Assembly (NCBI GenBank): GCA_019912505.1
Contig: JAIOIM010000727.1
Coordinates: 1-11,799 of the forward strand
DNA: 11,799 bases
Direction: 5' to 3'
Origin: Ignavibacteriaceae bacterium
GTDB lineage: Bacteria > Bacteroidota > Ignavibacteria > Ignavibacteriales > Ignavibacteriaceae
Part shown: positions 5,281 through 11,799 of the stretch, piece after piece
How the letters are laid out: each line of letters opens with the position of its first letter
How positions within the stretch are numbered: the stretch's first letter is position 1
Made by a program: the position numbers and the translations under genes
Notes under the pieces: generated by a model
Database searches by the model: none
What the model was told of the DNA's origin: nothing
Seen by the model: only the letters and a program-made list of their open reading frames with translations

Positions 5281-6299
5281 TGTTAATAATGGTCAATCTC
5301 GATGCGCCCCGTGAGGATGTTGAGAAGATAAAAAATAAAATAAAAAGTTACGGATGCACACCTCACGAAATACCCGGTTCATTAAAACTTGCCATAGGTG
5401 TTACGGGTCCGACTTCAAAATTGGCTGCCGAAGATTTTATGAGGATGGATTCGGTGGATGAAGTTGTTAAGGTTACAAAGCCGTACAAGCTAGTTAGCCG
5501 TGAAATGAAAAAGGAAGATACACTCATTAATTTCAACGGGGGTGCTGTAATTGGAGGTAGTAACTTAACAGTGATAGCCGGACCCTGCTCGGTGGAAAGC
5601 CGCCAGCAGATTTTTGATATTGCCGGTTTGCTGAAAGAAATGGGCATTCAATTTTTAAGAGCAGGCGCGTACAAGCCCCGTTCCAGCCCTTATGCTTTTC
5701 AGGGTTTGAAGGAAAAGGGTGTTGAATATTTGAACGATGTAAAGAAAGAACTCGGGATGAAGATTGTAACCGAAGCAAAGGACTCGAACTCGCTTGCAGT
5801 AATTCTTGACACCGCGGATATTATTCAAATAGGCGCGCGCAACATGCAAAATTTTTCGCTGCTGCAAGAAGCAGGAGCAACAGGCAAACCAATTCTTCTT
5901 AAAAGAGGTATGGCTGCTACGGTTGAAGATTTGTTGATGAGTGCCGAGTACATTCTTTCGCAAGGCAACTACAATGTTATTCTTTGCGAACGCGGTATAA
6001 GAACTTTTGAAACACATACAAGAAACACACTCGACTTAAACGCGGTGCCGGTAATTAAGAAGCTCACGCATCTTCCAATTTTTGTCGATCCTTCGCATGG
6101 CATCGGCATCTGGGATAAAGTGCCGTCAATGGCTCTTGCAGGTGCAGCAGCTGGCGCGGATGGTTTGATGATTGAAGTACATAATCATCCGGAGAATGCT
6201 CTTTCGGATGGCTTTCAATCGTTAACACCAAAGACTTTTAAATTGATACTCGATAAGCTGAAACAACTTGCGCCTATCGTAAACAAAAAGGTAAATTAA
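5280..6299 (+). CDS. aroF: 3-deoxy-7-phosphoheptulonate (DAHP) synthase, type I-beta with ferredoxin-like regulatory domain
   Basis: It condenses phosphoenolpyruvate and erythrose 4-phosphate to DAHP, the first step of the shikimate pathway and the entry point for all aromatic amino acids. It has 339 residues and resembles the Thermotoga maritima enzyme (about 338) end to end. Residues 1 to about 70 look like the ferredoxin-like domain (MVNLDAP to VTKPYKLVSRE), which in that enzyme binds Tyr or Phe for feedback inhibition. The catalytic barrel has IAGPCSVE (Cys103), KPRSSPYAFQG (132-142), QIGARNMQNF, LLKRG, RGIRTFE, VDPSH (His273), IEVH (Glu299) and LSDG (Asp310). These four residues are the expected metal ligands. 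AGGAG lies six bases before ATG 5280, which overlaps the trpF stop by one base. There is no fused chorismate mutase. The symbol aroF is the generic one; the paralogue name cannot be decided. Confidence 0.95.
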   Translation: MLIMVNLDAPREDVEKIKNKIKSYGCTPHEIPGSLKLAIGVTGPTSKLAAEDFMRMDSVDEVVKVTKPYKLVSREMKKEDTLINFNGGAVIGGSNLTVIAGPCSVESRQQIFDIAGLLKEMGIQFLRAGAYKPRSSPYAFQGLKEKGVEYLNDVKKELGMKIVTEAKDSNSLAVILDTADIIQIGARNMQNFSLLQEAGATGKPILLKRGMAATVEDLLMSAEYILSQGNYNVILCERGIRTFETHTRNTLDLNAVPVIKKLTHLPIFVDPSHGIGIWDKVPSMALAGAAAGADGLMIEVHNHPENALSDGFQSLTPKTFKLILDKLKQLAPIVNKKVN

Positions 6300-6301
6300 A
6301 A

Positions 6302-7498
6302 ATGTTTGAATATAATCTGCCCGACAAAAGGGGGCGATTCGGAAAGTACGGCGGAAAGTTTGTGCCGGAAACATTAATTAGTCCGCTGAATGAACTTGAA
6401 GAAACTTACCTCAAGTTAAAAAAGGATAAATATTTTTGTGAAGAATTATTTCATCTGAATAAAAACTATACCGGACGCCCGACCCCTTTAACATATGCAG
6501 AAAGATTAACCGGTTACTTTGGCAAAGGAAAAATTTATTTAAAGCGCGAAGACCTTTGCCACACAGGAGCGCATAAAATTAATAACGCTCTCGGGCAAAT
6601 TCTCCTTGCGAAAAATCTTGGTAAAAAAAGAATTATTGCCGAAACAGGCGCGGGGCAGCACGGTGTTGCAACTGCAACGGTTTGTGCAAAGTTCGGTTTG
6701 CAGTGCGTTGTTTATATGGGTGAAGAAGATATAAGACGACAAAGCCCGAATGTTTTTAGAATGAAGCTTCTCGGTGCCGAGGTTATACCGGTTACTTCCG
6801 GCAGCAGAACATTAAAAGATGCCACAAACGAAGCGATAAGAGACTGGGTTACAAATGTAAAAGATACACACTACATCATCGGTTCGGTGGTCGGACCGCA
6901 TCCTTACCCGATGATAGTGCGCGATTTTCAATCTGTAATTGGTAACGAAACTCGACAGCAAATTTTGGAAGTTGAAAGTAAATTACCCGATTATATTGTT
7001 GCCTGTGTGGGCGGCGGAAGCAACGCGGCTGGAATTTTTTATCCCTTCTTAAACACAAAAACAAAAATGATTGGAGTTGAAGCTGCGGGGTACGGAATAA
7101 ATACTACGAAACACTGCGCAACATTAACACTCGGCAGAGAAGGAATTTTTCAGGGAATGAAAACATACCTTCTGCAAACAAGCGAAGGTAATATTGCTGA
7201 TGTTCATTCGATATCCGCCGGACTCGATTATCCCGGCGTTGGTCCCGAACATTCTCATTTTAAAGATGAATCGCTCGTTAATTATTTTTCTATTGATGAT
7301 GATGAAGCAATTGAGGGTGCGAAACTTTTATCCCGTTTTGAAGGAATAATTCCTGCACTTGAAACAGCACATGCTGTTGCTTACTTAAATAAATTGATGC
7401 CCGAAACATCCGACGATGAAATTGTTATTGTTAATATTAGCGGTAGAGGAGATAAAGACTTAAACACACTAAAAGAAAAAATAAAAGAGCTGAATTAA
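6302..7498 (+). CDS. trpB: Tryptophan synthase beta subunit
   Basis: This PLP enzyme joins indole with serine to make tryptophan, receiving indole by tunnel from TrpA. It has 398 residues and is of the TrpB1 type that pairs with TrpA. Visible are GRFGKYGGKFVPET (11-24), HTGAHKINNALGQ with PLP lysine Lys92, AETGAGQHG (113-121) with Glu114 as the catalytic acid, GGGSNA (237-242, phosphate-binding), GLDYPGVGPEH (307-317) and SGRGDKD (380-386). It begins two bases after the DAHP synthase stop, with AAAGG ten bases upstream. The 3' end overlaps trpA by one base (TAATG), the usual coupling that gives equal amounts of the alpha and beta subunits. Confidence 0.98.
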   Translation: MFEYNLPDKRGRFGKYGGKFVPETLISPLNELEETYLKLKKDKYFCEELFHLNKNYTGRPTPLTYAERLTGYFGKGKIYLKREDLCHTGAHKINNALGQILLAKNLGKKRIIAETGAGQHGVATATVCAKFGLQCVVYMGEEDIRRQSPNVFRMKLLGAEVIPVTSGSRTLKDATNEAIRDWVTNVKDTHYIIGSVVGPHPYPMIVRDFQSVIGNETRQQILEVESKLPDYIVACVGGGSNAAGIFYPFLNTKTKMIGVEAAGYGINTTKHCATLTLGREGIFQGMKTYLLQTSEGNIADVHSISAGLDYPGVGPEHSHFKDESLVNYFSIDDDEAIEGAKLLSRFEGIIPALETAHAVAYLNKLMPETSDDEIVIVNISGRGDKDLNTLKEKIKELN

Positions 7499-8289
7499 TG
7501 TCGTTATTAAAAAAATATATCAACAAAAAAAATAAAGCCGGTGAAAAGGTATTATCGGTTTTTTTAACCGCAGGCTTTCCGGAAAAAGAAAATTTTAATG
7601 ATTTAGTATTAAAAATTTTTGCTGCCGGTGCCGACATTATCGAAATTGGATTTCCGTTTAGCGATCCGCTTGCTGATGGACCGGTAATCCAATATTCATC
7701 AAATGAAGCTTTAAAACATGGTGTGAACCTGGATTTTGTTTTTGAGCAGACACAATTGATAAAAGAGCAAACAGAAAAACCAATAGTGTTAATGGGGTAT
7801 GCAAATACAGTACTAAGTTACGGCAAACAAAAATTTCTTCAATACGCACAAAAAGCTGATGTAAGTGGAGTGATAATCCCGGATGTTCCGTTTGACGAGT
7901 ACGATGATTTTTTTACCGAAGGTTTTGAAAATCTCGATACAATTCTTTTAACAACTCCCACAACTCGTTTGGAAAAAATATCGATGATTGATAAAAAGAG
8001 CCGGGGCTTTTTGTATTATGTAAGCATGACCGGAACAACCGGCGGCAAAGTTGATTTTAATGATGATATTATTGACTCTTTACAACGAACTGTTTCGGTA
8101 GTAAAAGAAAACCCGCTGCTCGCAGGCTTCGGAATATCTTCGCCCGATGATGTAAAAAACTTTTTACCCTATTGCAGCGGTGTTATTGTGGGAAGTGCTG
8201 TTATAAAAGCTCTGATGAGTGATGACAATAAATTTTCCAAAACATTGGAACTGATTAAAAACTTAAAATCTGCCACACTTAAAAACTAA
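7498..8289 (+). CDS. trpA: Tryptophan synthase alpha subunit
   Basis: It cleaves indole-3-glycerol phosphate to indole and glyceraldehyde 3-phosphate and passes indole to TrpB. It has 263 residues. The catalytic pair is visible: Glu49 in IEIGFPFSDP and Asp60 in LADGPVIQ. Other family blocks are VLMGYAN (97-103), IIPDVPFDE (126-134), YYVSMTGTTG (173-182), GFGISSPDDV (210-219) and VGSAVIKAL near the end. The start ATG shares one base with the trpB stop. It is the last gene of the operon; a hairpin terminator follows 30 bases later. Confidence 0.98.
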   Translation: MSLLKKYINKKNKAGEKVLSVFLTAGFPEKENFNDLVLKIFAAGADIIEIGFPFSDPLADGPVIQYSSNEALKHGVNLDFVFEQTQLIKEQTEKPIVLMGYANTVLSYGKQKFLQYAQKADVSGVIIPDVPFDEYDDFFTEGFENLDTILLTTPTTRLEKISMIDKKSRGFLYYVSMTGTTGGKVDFNDDIIDSLQRTVSVVKENPLLAGFGISSPDDVKNFLPYCSGVIVGSAVIKALMSDDNKFSKTLELIKNLKSATLKN

Positions 8290-8319
8290 TAAAAGATTAT
8301 AAATTGTAAAAATAATAAA

Positions 8320-8345
8320 TTGCACCCGTTATAATACGGGTGCAA
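8320..8345. terminator. Bidirectional terminator between trpA and ridA
   Basis: TTGCACCCGT at 8320-8329 pairs perfectly with ACGGGTGCAA at 8336-8345, leaving a six-base loop. On the plus strand the stem is followed by a T-rich run (AATTTGTTTTTATTTT). On the minus strand it is followed by TTTATTATTTTTA. It lies between the convergent ends of trpA (8289) and ridA (8355), so it can stop transcription from both sides. Confidence 0.85.
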
Positions 8346-8354
8346 AATTTGTTT

Positions 8355-8810
8355 TTATTTTACCTTTACTATCATTTCAATTTCAACTGCAGCGTTCATT
8401 GGTAAACCGTTTACACCAACTGCGCTGCGTGCGTGTTTTCCTTTTTCGCCAAACAACTCAACCAATAACTCCGAAGCACCGTTAGCTACAAAAGGTTGTT
8501 TTGTAAAGTTATCTGAGCAGTTCACAAAAACAGTCAATTTTACAATTTGTTCTATATTTTCTAAACTGTCGGCTAAAGCTTTTACAACACTCAGGCAATT
8601 TAAAGCGCAAATTGCCGCGGCTTTTTTACCATCTTCTTCTGAAAGCTCTTTCCCCACTTTTCCCGCATACTTTATTTCGCCTTTAACAAACGGAACCTGT
8701 CCTGCTGTATAAATAAAATCATTTACTTTTAATGCCGGAACATAAGCCGCAAGAGGTTTCGGCGCATCGGGCAATTCATAACCAAGCCGTTTAATTTTTT
8801 CTTCAATCAT
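8355..8810 (-). CDS. RidA-family (YjgF/YER057c/UK114) protein, probable enamine/imine deaminase
   Basis: It has 151 residues, the longer subtype rather than the ~128-residue archetype. RidA proteins are cytosolic trimers. The archetype hydrolyses reactive 2-aminoacrylate and related imines released by PLP enzymes, producing pyruvate and ammonia. Seen here: YTAGQVPF (34-41), VKLTVFVN (90-97), HARSAVGV with Arg128, matching the arginine that anchors the substrate carboxylate in RidA, and AAVEIEMI (140-147) with the conserved acidic residues. The start ATG has AAGGAG upstream on the minus strand. Its 3' end converges on trpA. TrpB is a PLP enzyme with an aminoacrylate intermediate, so proximity is suggestive, but ridA has its own direction and terminator. 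Long-form members are less well characterised, so the exact substrate is unknown. Confidence 0.9.
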   Translation of the reverse strand: MIEEKIKRLGYELPDAPKPLAAYVPALKVNDFIYTAGQVPFVKGEIKYAGKVGKELSEEDGKKAAAICALNCLSVVKALADSLENIEQIVKLTVFVNCSDNFTKQPFVANGASELLVELFGEKGKHARSAVGVNGLPMNAAVEIEMIVKVK

Positions 8811-8898
8811 TTTTAACTCCTTTTAAAATGTTATTTATTATCTTACATACCGTTTAATAATTGATAATTACCATTACAAGTTTAAGGAATTCCGATAC

Positions 8899-9663
8899 AT
8901 GATTGAAGATAATTTTAAAGAATTTGTTGATATAGTAAAAAGACTGCGTGTAGAATGCCCGTGGGATAAAGAACAAACAAATGATTCGATAAAATCTGCT
9001 ACTATCGAAGAAGCATACGAAGTAGTTGAAGCAATTGATAACAAAGATTACAACGAACTAAAAAAAGAACTCGGCGATTTATTACTGCATGTTGTTTTTC
9101 ATTCTGTTATTGCCGAAGGTGAAAACAAATTTAAGCTTAATGAAGTGATTGACGAAATAAAAGCAAAGATGATTAGAAGACACCCGCATGTTTTTGGCGA
9201 TGCAGAGGTTACTGGCGCAGCACATGTTAAAAAAAATTGGGAGCAGATAAAACTTTCCGAAGGAAGAGAAAATTTATTAGACGGCGTTCCGGAAACACTC
9301 CCCGCGCTTCAGCGAGCCACCCGCTTGCAGGAAAAAGCCGCAAAAGTTGGATTTGATTGGGAGAAAAAAGAAGATGTGTGGAAAAAGGTAATTGAAGAAA
9401 TTGAAGAGATGCATGAGTGCGAAAGAAACGGAAACATGGAAGAACTTGAGAGTGAATTTGGAGATGTTTTTTTTGCACTCGTAAATTATGCCCGATTTCT
9501 CGGCATCCAACCGGAGTATGCGCTCCGCCGAACTAACAAAAAATTTATAAACAGGTTTAGTTACGTTGAAACCAAAGTAAAAGAAACCGGGAGAAAAATA
9601 AATGAATCTAATCTTGAAGAGATGGATGTTTATTGGAACGAAAGTAAAAAAATTTTTAAGTAG
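8899..9663 (+). CDS. mazG: Nucleoside triphosphate pyrophosphohydrolase
   Basis: MazG hydrolyses nucleoside triphosphates to the monophosphate and pyrophosphate; in E. coli it cleaves all canonical NTPs and affects the starvation response. It has 254 residues, the full-length two-domain form. The first all-alpha domain contains LRVECPWDKEQT (16-27), the Glu37-Glu38-x-x-Glu41 metal motif and ELGDLLLHVVFH (57-68), then RRHPHVFGD (93-101). The linker has DGVPETLPALQRATRLQEKA (128-147), followed by GFDW. The second domain has the EEIEE cluster (166-170) and ESEFGDVFFALVN (184-196), and ends in the WNESKK signature. ATG 8899 has AAGGAA nine bases upstream. It diverges from ridA across an 88-bp AT-rich gap in which I could not identify a convincing promoter. 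There is no mazEF toxin pair nearby. It converges on phoH with no spacer. Confidence 0.95.
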   Translation: MIEDNFKEFVDIVKRLRVECPWDKEQTNDSIKSATIEEAYEVVEAIDNKDYNELKKELGDLLLHVVFHSVIAEGENKFKLNEVIDEIKAKMIRRHPHVFGDAEVTGAAHVKKNWEQIKLSEGRENLLDGVPETLPALQRATRLQEKAAKVGFDWEKKEDVWKKVIEEIEEMHECERNGNMEELESEFGDVFFALVNYARFLGIQPEYALRRTNKKFINRFSYVETKVKETGRKINESNLEEMDVYWNESKKIFK

Positions 9664-10623
9664 CTATTCTTTTTCTTTGTTAAATTTTTCGTATGCATCG
9701 ATGATATCTTTTACAAGCCTGTGGCGCACAACATCCGATTTATCGAAATAGACGAACCCGACGCCTTGAATTCCCTGAAGAATATTTTTTGCCTGTACAA
9801 GCCCGCTTGCTGTTTTTGCAGGTAAGTCAATCTGCGTTATGTCGCCGGTTATTATTGCTTTTGAGTTTGCGCCGAGGCGGGTTAAAAACATTTTCATCTG
9901 TAAGTCGGTTGCATTTTGTGCTTCATCCAAAATTACAAAAGCGTTGTTTAATGTACGTCCGCGCATATATGCAAGCGGAACAATTTCAATTACTCTTTTT
10001 TCGATATAGCTTTTGAGTTTTTCCGAAGGCATCATATCATCGAGAGAATCATAAAGCGGACGTAAATAAGGATCGATTTTTTCACGAAAATCGCCGGGTA
10101 AAAAACCAAGACTTTCCCCTGCTTCAACCGCTGGACGAGCAAGCACTATTTTATTCACAATGCCCCGCTTCAAGGCAGATACGGCAAACGCAACAGCAAG
10201 ATATGTTTTTCCCGTACCGGCAGGTCCAATGGCAAAACAGATATCGTTTTTACCTGCAGCCTGCAAGTAGCGCGTCTGCCCGGGGGTTCTTGCTTTTATA
10301 ACATCATTTTTTGTGTAAAGAATGATTGAATCAAATTCTTCGTCACCAATTATTTCTTTACCCTGTGCTGTTAACTCAAGAATTGTTTCTACATCCGATG
10401 TTTTAAGTGTTCCGTTTGTGTTTAAAACGTAAACCATCTCTTTAAATACACTGTCAATAAATTCTGTTTCTTCGGGCACGCCTCTTATTATTACTTCTTC
10501 GCCGCGCACAATAATAGTTGAATTAAACCTGTCCTCGACAAGTTTTAGGTTTTGGTCGTTTATTCCGAGCAGGGATAACATATCAACATTTACGAGGGTT
10601 AATCTTTTTTCTATTGCAGTCAT
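9664..10623 (-). CDS. PhoH-family P-loop ATPase
   Basis: It has 319 residues with the layout of PhoH/PhoL (YbeZ-type) proteins. An N-terminal RNA-binding-like region (about 1-90, including FNSTIIVRGEEVIIRGVP) precedes the PhoH ATPase domain. Walker A is GPAGTGKT (133-140), Walker B is VILDEAQNATD (230-240), and TGDITQID (259-266) and VVRHRLV (298-304) are the remaining family blocks. Family members are cytosolic ATPases linked to RNA metabolism and ribosome maturation, often encoded beside ybeY; ybeY is not in this window. The stop codon directly abuts the mazG stop. No clear Shine-Dalgarno sequence precedes ATG 10623, and the hairpin terminator at 10646-10675 lies 22 bases upstream, so its promoter must overlap that hairpin or it depends on read-through. 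Confidence 0.93.
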   Translation of the reverse strand: MTAIEKRLTLVNVDMLSLLGINDQNLKLVEDRFNSTIIVRGEEVIIRGVPEETEFIDSVFKEMVYVLNTNGTLKTSDVETILELTAQGKEIIGDEEFDSIILYTKNDVIKARTPGQTRYLQAAGKNDICFAIGPAGTGKTYLAVAFAVSALKRGIVNKIVLARPAVEAGESLGFLPGDFREKIDPYLRPLYDSLDDMMPSEKLKSYIEKRVIEIVPLAYMRGRTLNNAFVILDEAQNATDLQMKMFLTRLGANSKAIITGDITQIDLPAKTASGLVQAKNILQGIQGVGFVYFDKSDVVRHRLVKDIIDAYEKFNKEKE

Positions 10624-10645
10624 ATCGAGTTAATTTAAAGATAAA

Positions 10646-10675
10646 AAGCCCTTATCAAAAAGATGACAAGGGCTT
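10646..10675 (-). terminator. Intrinsic terminator after the LysM gene
   Basis: AAGCCCTTATC at 10646-10656 pairs with GACAAGGGCTT at 10665-10675, with one A/C mismatch. On the minus strand the stem ends in GGGCTTTTT and continues as a T-rich tract, the form of an intrinsic terminator for transcription coming from the LysM and lipoprotein genes. It sits 30 bases after the LysM stop codon and 22 bases before the phoH start. Confidence 0.82.
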
Positions 10676-10705
10676 AAAATTTATATTACCAAAAAATAAA
10701 ACAGA

Positions 10706-11386
10706 TTATTGAACCGGAGCCGGTTTATAATTAGTTCTTAATTTTTCGTATTTCGATTTTTCTTCCTCAGTTAATTTTGGGATAGTGAAAGTCTGATTAG
10801 GATAAATCAAATCTGGGTTTTTAATTTTGTCGCGGTTAGCTTTGTAAATTACAGGCCATGCAAAACCGTTTCCGTAATGCTGAGGTTTTTTAGAAATACC
10901 CCAGAGGTGGTCGCCTTTTACAACTGTATAATTAATTTCTGTTGGTTCTTCAACCCATTTGTCTAAAGCTTTCTGCATCTGGTTGTATACCTTGTCAAAA
11001 AACTCAGGCAAAGCAGAAATTTTATTCGATTTTAGTGCATCAAGGTCTTTTTGTCTGTCGACTTTCGGACCTTCTTTTCTGTTTATTTTGCCGTTAAGTT
11101 CTGCAACAGCTTTTCTGAAGTTGTCAACATCGGCTTTAGTAGCGCCAACCATAGCATAAAGTTCCTGCATACAGTCTTCGTAATCTTGAATCTGGGTAGA
11201 TTTTAAGTTATTTAGGTCTTCCTGAAGAGACTGAATTTCCTGCGTTAGCATTACTTTTTTCTCTTTTAAGCGGTTCATCTCTCCCTGCCATTCTTCTTCG
11301 GTCATCTCTTTTTCTTGCGCAATAATGTTGGCAGAAAAGATTAGAAGAAGTGCAAGGATTCCGAATAGATATTTATTTAATTTCAT
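10706..11386 (-). CDS. Exported coiled-coil protein with C-terminal LysM domain
   Basis: It has 226 residues. A signal peptide is evident: positively charged MKLNK, a hydrophobic stretch from about 7 to 22, and a probable cleavage near Ala23-Gln24 (NIIAQ). Residues about 28-65 are charged and heptad-like (coiled coil), followed by a mostly helical region to about 145. Residues 152-203 form a LysM domain, starting YTVVKGDHLWGIS and ending YPNQTFTIP, which in the family binds peptidoglycan or similar glycans. A Lys/Glu-rich tail ends in PAPVQ. There is one cysteine, Cys72. No hydrolase domain is visible, so it is more likely a structural or scaffolding envelope protein than a lytic enzyme. GGAGG seven bases before the ATG predicts strong translation. 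It lies 32 bases after the lipoprotein gene, probably in one operon. Its specific role is unknown. Confidence 0.88.
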   Translation of the reverse strand: MKLNKYLFGILALLLIFSANIIAQEKEMTEEEWQGEMNRLKEKKVMLTQEIQSLQEDLNNLKSTQIQDYEDCMQELYAMVGATKADVDNFRKAVAELNGKINRKEGPKVDRQKDLDALKSNKISALPEFFDKVYNQMQKALDKWVEEPTEINYTVVKGDHLWGISKKPQHYGNGFAWPVIYKANRDKIKNPDLIYPNQTFTIPKLTEEEKSKYEKLRTNYKPAPVQ

Positions 11387-11418
11387 ATAATTTCCTCCGA
11401 AATTTTAATTTTCAAAAT

Positions 11419-11694
11419 TTATTTAGGAAGCTTATCCAAGTTTGCTTGGGTTTGCTCTTTGTCCTTTTGGCATTGCTGGAGCTTTGCATTCTTCTCTGCA
11501 ATTTCTCTTTCGAGAGCCGAACGTTCATCTTTTAACTGATTAGCTTCTTTTTCAAGTGAGCTGAGCTCTGTTCTAAGATTTTTTAGTTCCTGCATTTGGG
11601 CTTCACTTACACCGCCGCATCCGCTTACCATTGCTGCAGAAACAGCTAAGGTAGCGATAAAGGCTGTATTTCTTACTACCTGAATGATTTTCAT
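11419..11694 (-). CDS. Small coiled-coil lipoprotein (Lpp-like in form)
   Basis: It has 91 residues. A lipoprotein signal peptide is clear: basic MKIIQVVR, a hydrophobic segment, and lipobox VSGC with Cys26 as the lipidated residue. The mature part of about 66 residues is nearly all a predicted coiled coil (LKNLRTELSSLEKEANQLKD onward), with a second cysteine at Cys75 and the end LDKLPK. It recalls Lpp-type lipoproteins in size and architecture but not in recognisable sequence, so a role as an outer-membrane spacer or tether is only inference. The start ATG has GGAGG seven bases upstream. It is the first gene of the pair transcribed toward the LysM gene, whose product also has a coiled coil; the two may interact. 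Confidence 0.87.
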   Translation of the reverse strand: MKIIQVVRNTAFIATLAVSAAMVSGCGGVSEAQMQELKNLRTELSSLEKEANQLKDERSALEREIAEKNAKLQQCQKDKEQTQANLDKLPK

Positions 11695-11727
11695 ATAAGA
11701 ACCTCCGTAATTGATTAATTTATGTTC

Positions 11728-11768
11728 AGTGTGTTTACACTAAATCCTAAAGAAGGATATTTTTATCC
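11728..11768. promoter_or_regulatory. Inverted repeats upstream of the lipoprotein gene
   Basis: AGTGT at 11728-11732 mirrors ACACT at 11737-11741 around a four-base spacer. GGATA at 11755-11759 mirrors TATCC at 11764-11768. ATCCT at 11744-11748 can alternatively pair with AGGAT at 11754-11758. These lie 34-74 bases upstream of the lipoprotein start on the minus strand, where an operator or a structured 5' leader could be. AT-rich sequence gives such short repeats by chance, so this is a weak call, and I found no convincing promoter with it. Confidence 0.25.
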
Positions 11769-11799
11769 ACATTTTTTTTATCACAAAATGTATAAAACC

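Noticed and set aside
5363..6017. Several overlapping minus-strand ORFs of 80-120 codons opposite the DAHP synthase gene
   Set aside because: They lie entirely antisense to a clearly conserved gene, have no recognisable domains and lack convincing ribosome-binding sites; they are frame shadows.
8811..8898. Divergent promoters between ridA and mazG
   Set aside because: Promoters must exist near here, but I found no pair of elements good enough to place them in this AT-rich gap.
9227..9510. Two minus-strand ORFs opposite mazG
   Set aside because: They are antisense to conserved MazG motifs, with Phe/Leu-rich translations typical of shadow frames of AT-rich genes.
11350..11535. Plus-strand ORF with a hydrophobic stretch across the LysM/lipoprotein junction
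   Set aside because: It is antisense to the LysM signal peptide and the lipoprotein coiled coil; its hydrophobic look is the complement of Lys/Glu-rich codons.

Overview
The window is AT-rich bacterial DNA carrying a complete tryptophan operon plus part of a housekeeping and envelope region. The promoter upstream of the operon has the Bacteroidota architecture (TTTG, 19 bp, TAnnTTTG), many starts have AAGG/GGAGG Shine-Dalgarno sequences, and the gene styles fit the Bacteroidota/Chlorobi/Ignavibacteria group. An Ignavibacteria-like organism is my best inference, but no marker gene here proves it.

Left edge (1-580): a minus-strand gene for a small DUF559/Vsr-like endonuclease lies between two copies of a GC-rich, palindromic intergenic repeat. 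One copy is cut by the window edge and supplies the gene's stop codon; the other is nearly complete at 438-553.

Control region (581-785): a good promoter drives a 28-codon leader ORF (623-709) containing three consecutive Trp codons. It is followed by mutually exclusive RNA pairings and a strong intrinsic terminator at 734-767, just before trpE. This is a classical ribosome-mediated trp attenuator. The leader peptide is short and easy to miss, and it is the most interesting element of the window.

Operon (786-8289): trpE-trpG-trpD-trpC-trpF-DAHP synthase-trpB-trpA, tightly packed with overlapping or abutting junctions. It encodes every step from chorismate to tryptophan. It also includes the first enzyme of the shikimate pathway, a type I-beta DAHP synthase with an N-terminal ferredoxin-like regulatory domain, placed between trpF and trpB. 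The attenuator would therefore control both carbon entry into aromatic synthesis and the Trp branch. A hairpin terminator at 8320-8345 closes the operon and probably also serves the convergent ridA gene.

Right part (8355-11799): ridA (minus), mazG (plus), phoH (minus), then a LysM/coiled-coil exported protein and a small coiled-coil lipoprotein (both minus, probably one transcription unit read lipoprotein first). mazG and phoH converge with no intergenic base, sharing the palindrome TAGCTA as their two stop codons. RidA and MazG are metabolite- and nucleotide-housekeeping enzymes, PhoH is a P-loop ATPase, and the last two genes are envelope proteins.
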